Made by a program: the position numbers and the translations under genes. A stretch of 64,000 nt of DNA, taken from Typha latifolia (Eukaryota; Streptophyta; Magnoliopsida; Poales; Typhaceae). Location: the NCBI GenBank assembly GCA_019914945.1, contig CM034104.1, forward strand, positions 1,180,501-1,244,500, read 5' to 3'. Positions 61,669 to 64,000 of this stretch are shown piece after piece. Numbering within the stretch: the first letter of the stretch is position 1; the number at the start of each line of letters is the position of its first letter. The notes below the pieces were generated by a model. The model was not told where the DNA came from, did not search any database, and was given only the letters and a program-made list of their open reading frames with translations.

Positions 61669-64000
61669 TTATCTAACTTGGTAGTTGTCATCTGCATAGA
61701 TAGATACACAGGCATCAGCAGCACCTGCGGCGAGGAGTACTCTGTAGGGATGGAAAGTGAGGCAGCTTACTGGACCTATTCTTTGACCCATGAAAGTGGG
61801 GAAATACCGGATGATGCTCAATTGTTCTCCTTCAAGGCTGAAGACCTTAACAATTTGCTTGGCAGAGCCACTTGCAATAAGTGGCGCATGGCGATGAATG
61901 GCCAAAGCCGTAAGTGAGCCCCTATGTGCATCAATAGTAAGATAGGGCTCCGTGTGATTTCTTATATCCAGAAACTGAATATCCCCCGCTTGAGATGCAC
62001 TAACAATCTGCATTAAAATTAAGATTGCAGAAAAATTATGGTTCTTGAGTTGTACAAGCATCGAAAGTAATCTTCAAATGCCATATTGAGAAAAGGATTT
62101 AGCATTTGAAAAGGTTTCCTAGTCCTTAGGGAGAAAAGAAGAAACAACATTTGCATTCTCAAGCACGGATTCCATGTTGGTCTTCACCAGCTAATACAAT
62201 ATATAAAAGGAACTTAAGATATTAAATTGCATGCCCAGTTATTTTAGAAAAAAAAATCATATCATCTATCTCAGAGCATGCACCAAAACATAGGAAAAAA
62301 AGGACAAAACTTGATAGGTACTTTTTGATGGAAAAATACATTTGAGAAAAGACCAAATATCTAGTGCAAATCACATGCTACTAGATTGATTGGCAAGCTA
62401 CTATAAAGAGAATGGTAAAATGAATGTTCGCAGTTTTACACTGCAGGTTGGCAGACTTGAGAGGAATAAATAGCATTTGGTAAGTCTAATGATGCATCCA
62501 TCATCTTCTAGTACACCAACTAGGCAAAACATTATACACTAATGCTGAGTACTAACTATATTCCACCAGGAATAACTCAGCATCCTTGTAGCCCATAATT
62601 CATGCTTCATATTGTCAAAGAATGTCTATAACTATGGCCATCTGAAATAATAGGTATCAGAAAATGATAAATAATATTGAAACAATTAGGCAATCCATCA
62701 TGTTACATGCCACCTAGTGTAATAAATTAGTAGCAGTTGCTACTCACAAACATACAAGTATCGTGGCATTTTTGTAGTTGAGAAATGGTAAGTAGGTCTA
62801 ATAGGAAGGACAAGGGAACCAACCCTCTACGTGCAATTGGGCGCAGGGCCTCAAAGCTTCAGCCATGGAGTCCCATTCAAGCAACTACAGGTTATGAATT
62901 TTACTACATATCACTAGGGAGTAATTGTCGTGGGGTGCCTCTGTCCCAACTACCCAGGGTAACAAGAAGGAACATAGTTATGCTATTACTATCCCTCCAT
63001 TTAAGTATTCATGCTTTGTGTATCTTTCTTGCCTATAAATCCATCACCAGGATTCCATCAAGATTAAATACTACGCAGTTTGGATCCACATAGAACAATG
63101 ATGCCTATGTATAATTGAGCAAAGCAAACAATGGCCAGTATTTTCAGTAATAACATGTGCAGGAAACATTTGAAAAAGAAAGGAAGTACTTATCAAGCAT
63201 TTATTTTCATTTTTCAAGATTAAAAAAAAAGGTTTGAAGGATTCCAGTTTATAGATTGATGATATTTCTAGCCTTCAGAAACCTTATCCACACCAACAAA
63301 TATTGGCTCCATGTAGCATGGTAACTACTTGATGTGTTGAACAATTTGCTCTAATTAACGAATAAGTTAGATGACCAAGCAAAATCATCTTTATTGCATA
63401 GAACTTTTTTTTTCACTATCTCGATTCTATTGAGATCTTTCTTTAATATCTCTACTTCCTTTATTTCATTTTCTGCTAAAAGTACAAGGACACCAGCAGC
63501 GGGAAAATTCAAGTCACCCTATGTACTGCTATGCAACATTTCCTAGAACGATAGTCAAAATTAGAGGATTGGTACTTATGTTGATGCTCTACATCTAACT
63601 ACCAAAAAGGAATTTGCATGTTAGTTGATGGGCACTTGGCAATTTTACCTTAGAAGGATCAAGTCCAGGTTGAAAACCTAGTCCGACAACTCTCTCTACC
63701 TTCTGAGTATGCGGTCTCGCATGTGGTCTAGCTGTACAGATAGGCCTGCAAAGACAGAAGAAAGCACAGCACAGCGTATACATTATAGTGTAATTGCAGT
63801 TGAATAGGATGATAAATGAAAACCTAATGAAAGATATCATTAATCATTACTTGTCAATACATAACAAGAAAAACAGGACTTCCAAAATACTTTATCAACA
63901 TGGATTATATAAAAGAAGCATCTCAAACTGGATGAAATATTCCCAGAGATAATACAAGTATGAAATATAGTCCTTACGTATCAGGAGAGCGGACATCATA
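61669..64000 (-). CDS. RAPTOR1: RAPTOR (regulatory-associated protein of TOR), last three exons
   Basis: Minus-strand exons 64000-63978 (cut by the window end), 63745-63649 and 62007-61669, with stop TAA at 61671-61669. Phases close exactly. The product is the C-terminal WD40 propeller end: [16 protein letters not shown], then [74 protein letters not shown] and [20 protein letters not shown], ending DDNYQVR. These strings are highly conserved in plant RAPTOR1. RAPTOR is the substrate-presenting partner of the TOR kinase in TORC1, which couples nutrient status to growth in the cytosol. The HARPH duplication in PHARPHTQ relative to the usual RPHxQ is a small oddity. The N-terminal caspase-like and HEAT parts lie beyond the window. 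Confidence 0.94.
62008..63648 (-). other. last intron of RAPTOR
   Basis: 1,641-base intron with GT donor at 63648-63647 and AG acceptor at 62009-62008. Plus-strand frame 62785-63093 inside it is not recognised; no nested gene supported. Confidence 0.8.

Overview
The window is nuclear DNA of a flowering plant. The genes have many small exons with GT-AG introns, the gaps are AT-rich, simple repeats and small transposon relics are common, and the families are plant ones: WRKY, PP2C, PPR, CASP-like, TOM1-like, DUF4228 and a miR164 locus. The aldo-keto reductase resembles the barley/oat aldose reductase branch, and coding GC is modest and not grass-like. I therefore lean towards a non-grass monocot; this is an inference and species cannot be fixed from the sequence.

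Layout. Left end: the 3' end of a RETICULATA-related (DUF3411) gene (+, to 1647), a complete nine-exon aldose-reductase-type AKR (+, 2532-4380), a single-exon DUF4228 protein (+, 6747-7184), a clade-E-like PP2C (-, 8675-10617), a CASP-like membrane protein (+, 13292-14512), a group I WRKY33-like factor (-, 16222-18619) and an F-box/LRR protein of the FBL3/RAE1 type (-, 21286-25081). Middle: a 4.4-kb gene-poor stretch, a CAN-type staphylococcal-nuclease-like gene (+, 29473-31557), two DUF2985/PLAC8 membrane genes in tandem (-, 33096-34658 and 36985-38649) with a small Copia-like relic between them, then about 6 kb without protein genes that holds a MIR164 hairpin (+, about 42540-42640). Right: an intronless PPR gene (+, 44849-47287), RNA polymerase III subunit RPC4 (+, 48068-50929), a TOM1-like VHS/GAT protein (+, 52845-59927) and the last three exons of RAPTOR (-, 61669 to window end).

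There is no operon-like logic; these are independent transcription units. Several are stress or signalling genes (AKR, DUF4228, PP2C, WRKY33-like, F-box, CAN nuclease, RAPTOR), and promoter motifs fit this for two of them: ACGTGTC boxes before the AKR and a W-box cluster before the WRKY gene. Exon boundaries were built by hand from splice sites, reading phase and family conservation. For every spliced gene the phases close exactly, but no transcript data were available. I found no wholly novel system. The most useful unexpected items are the MIR164 precursor, a GC-AG intron at the conserved WRKY-domain intron position, the tandem PLAC8 pair and a recent internal duplication in the TOM1-like C-terminus.
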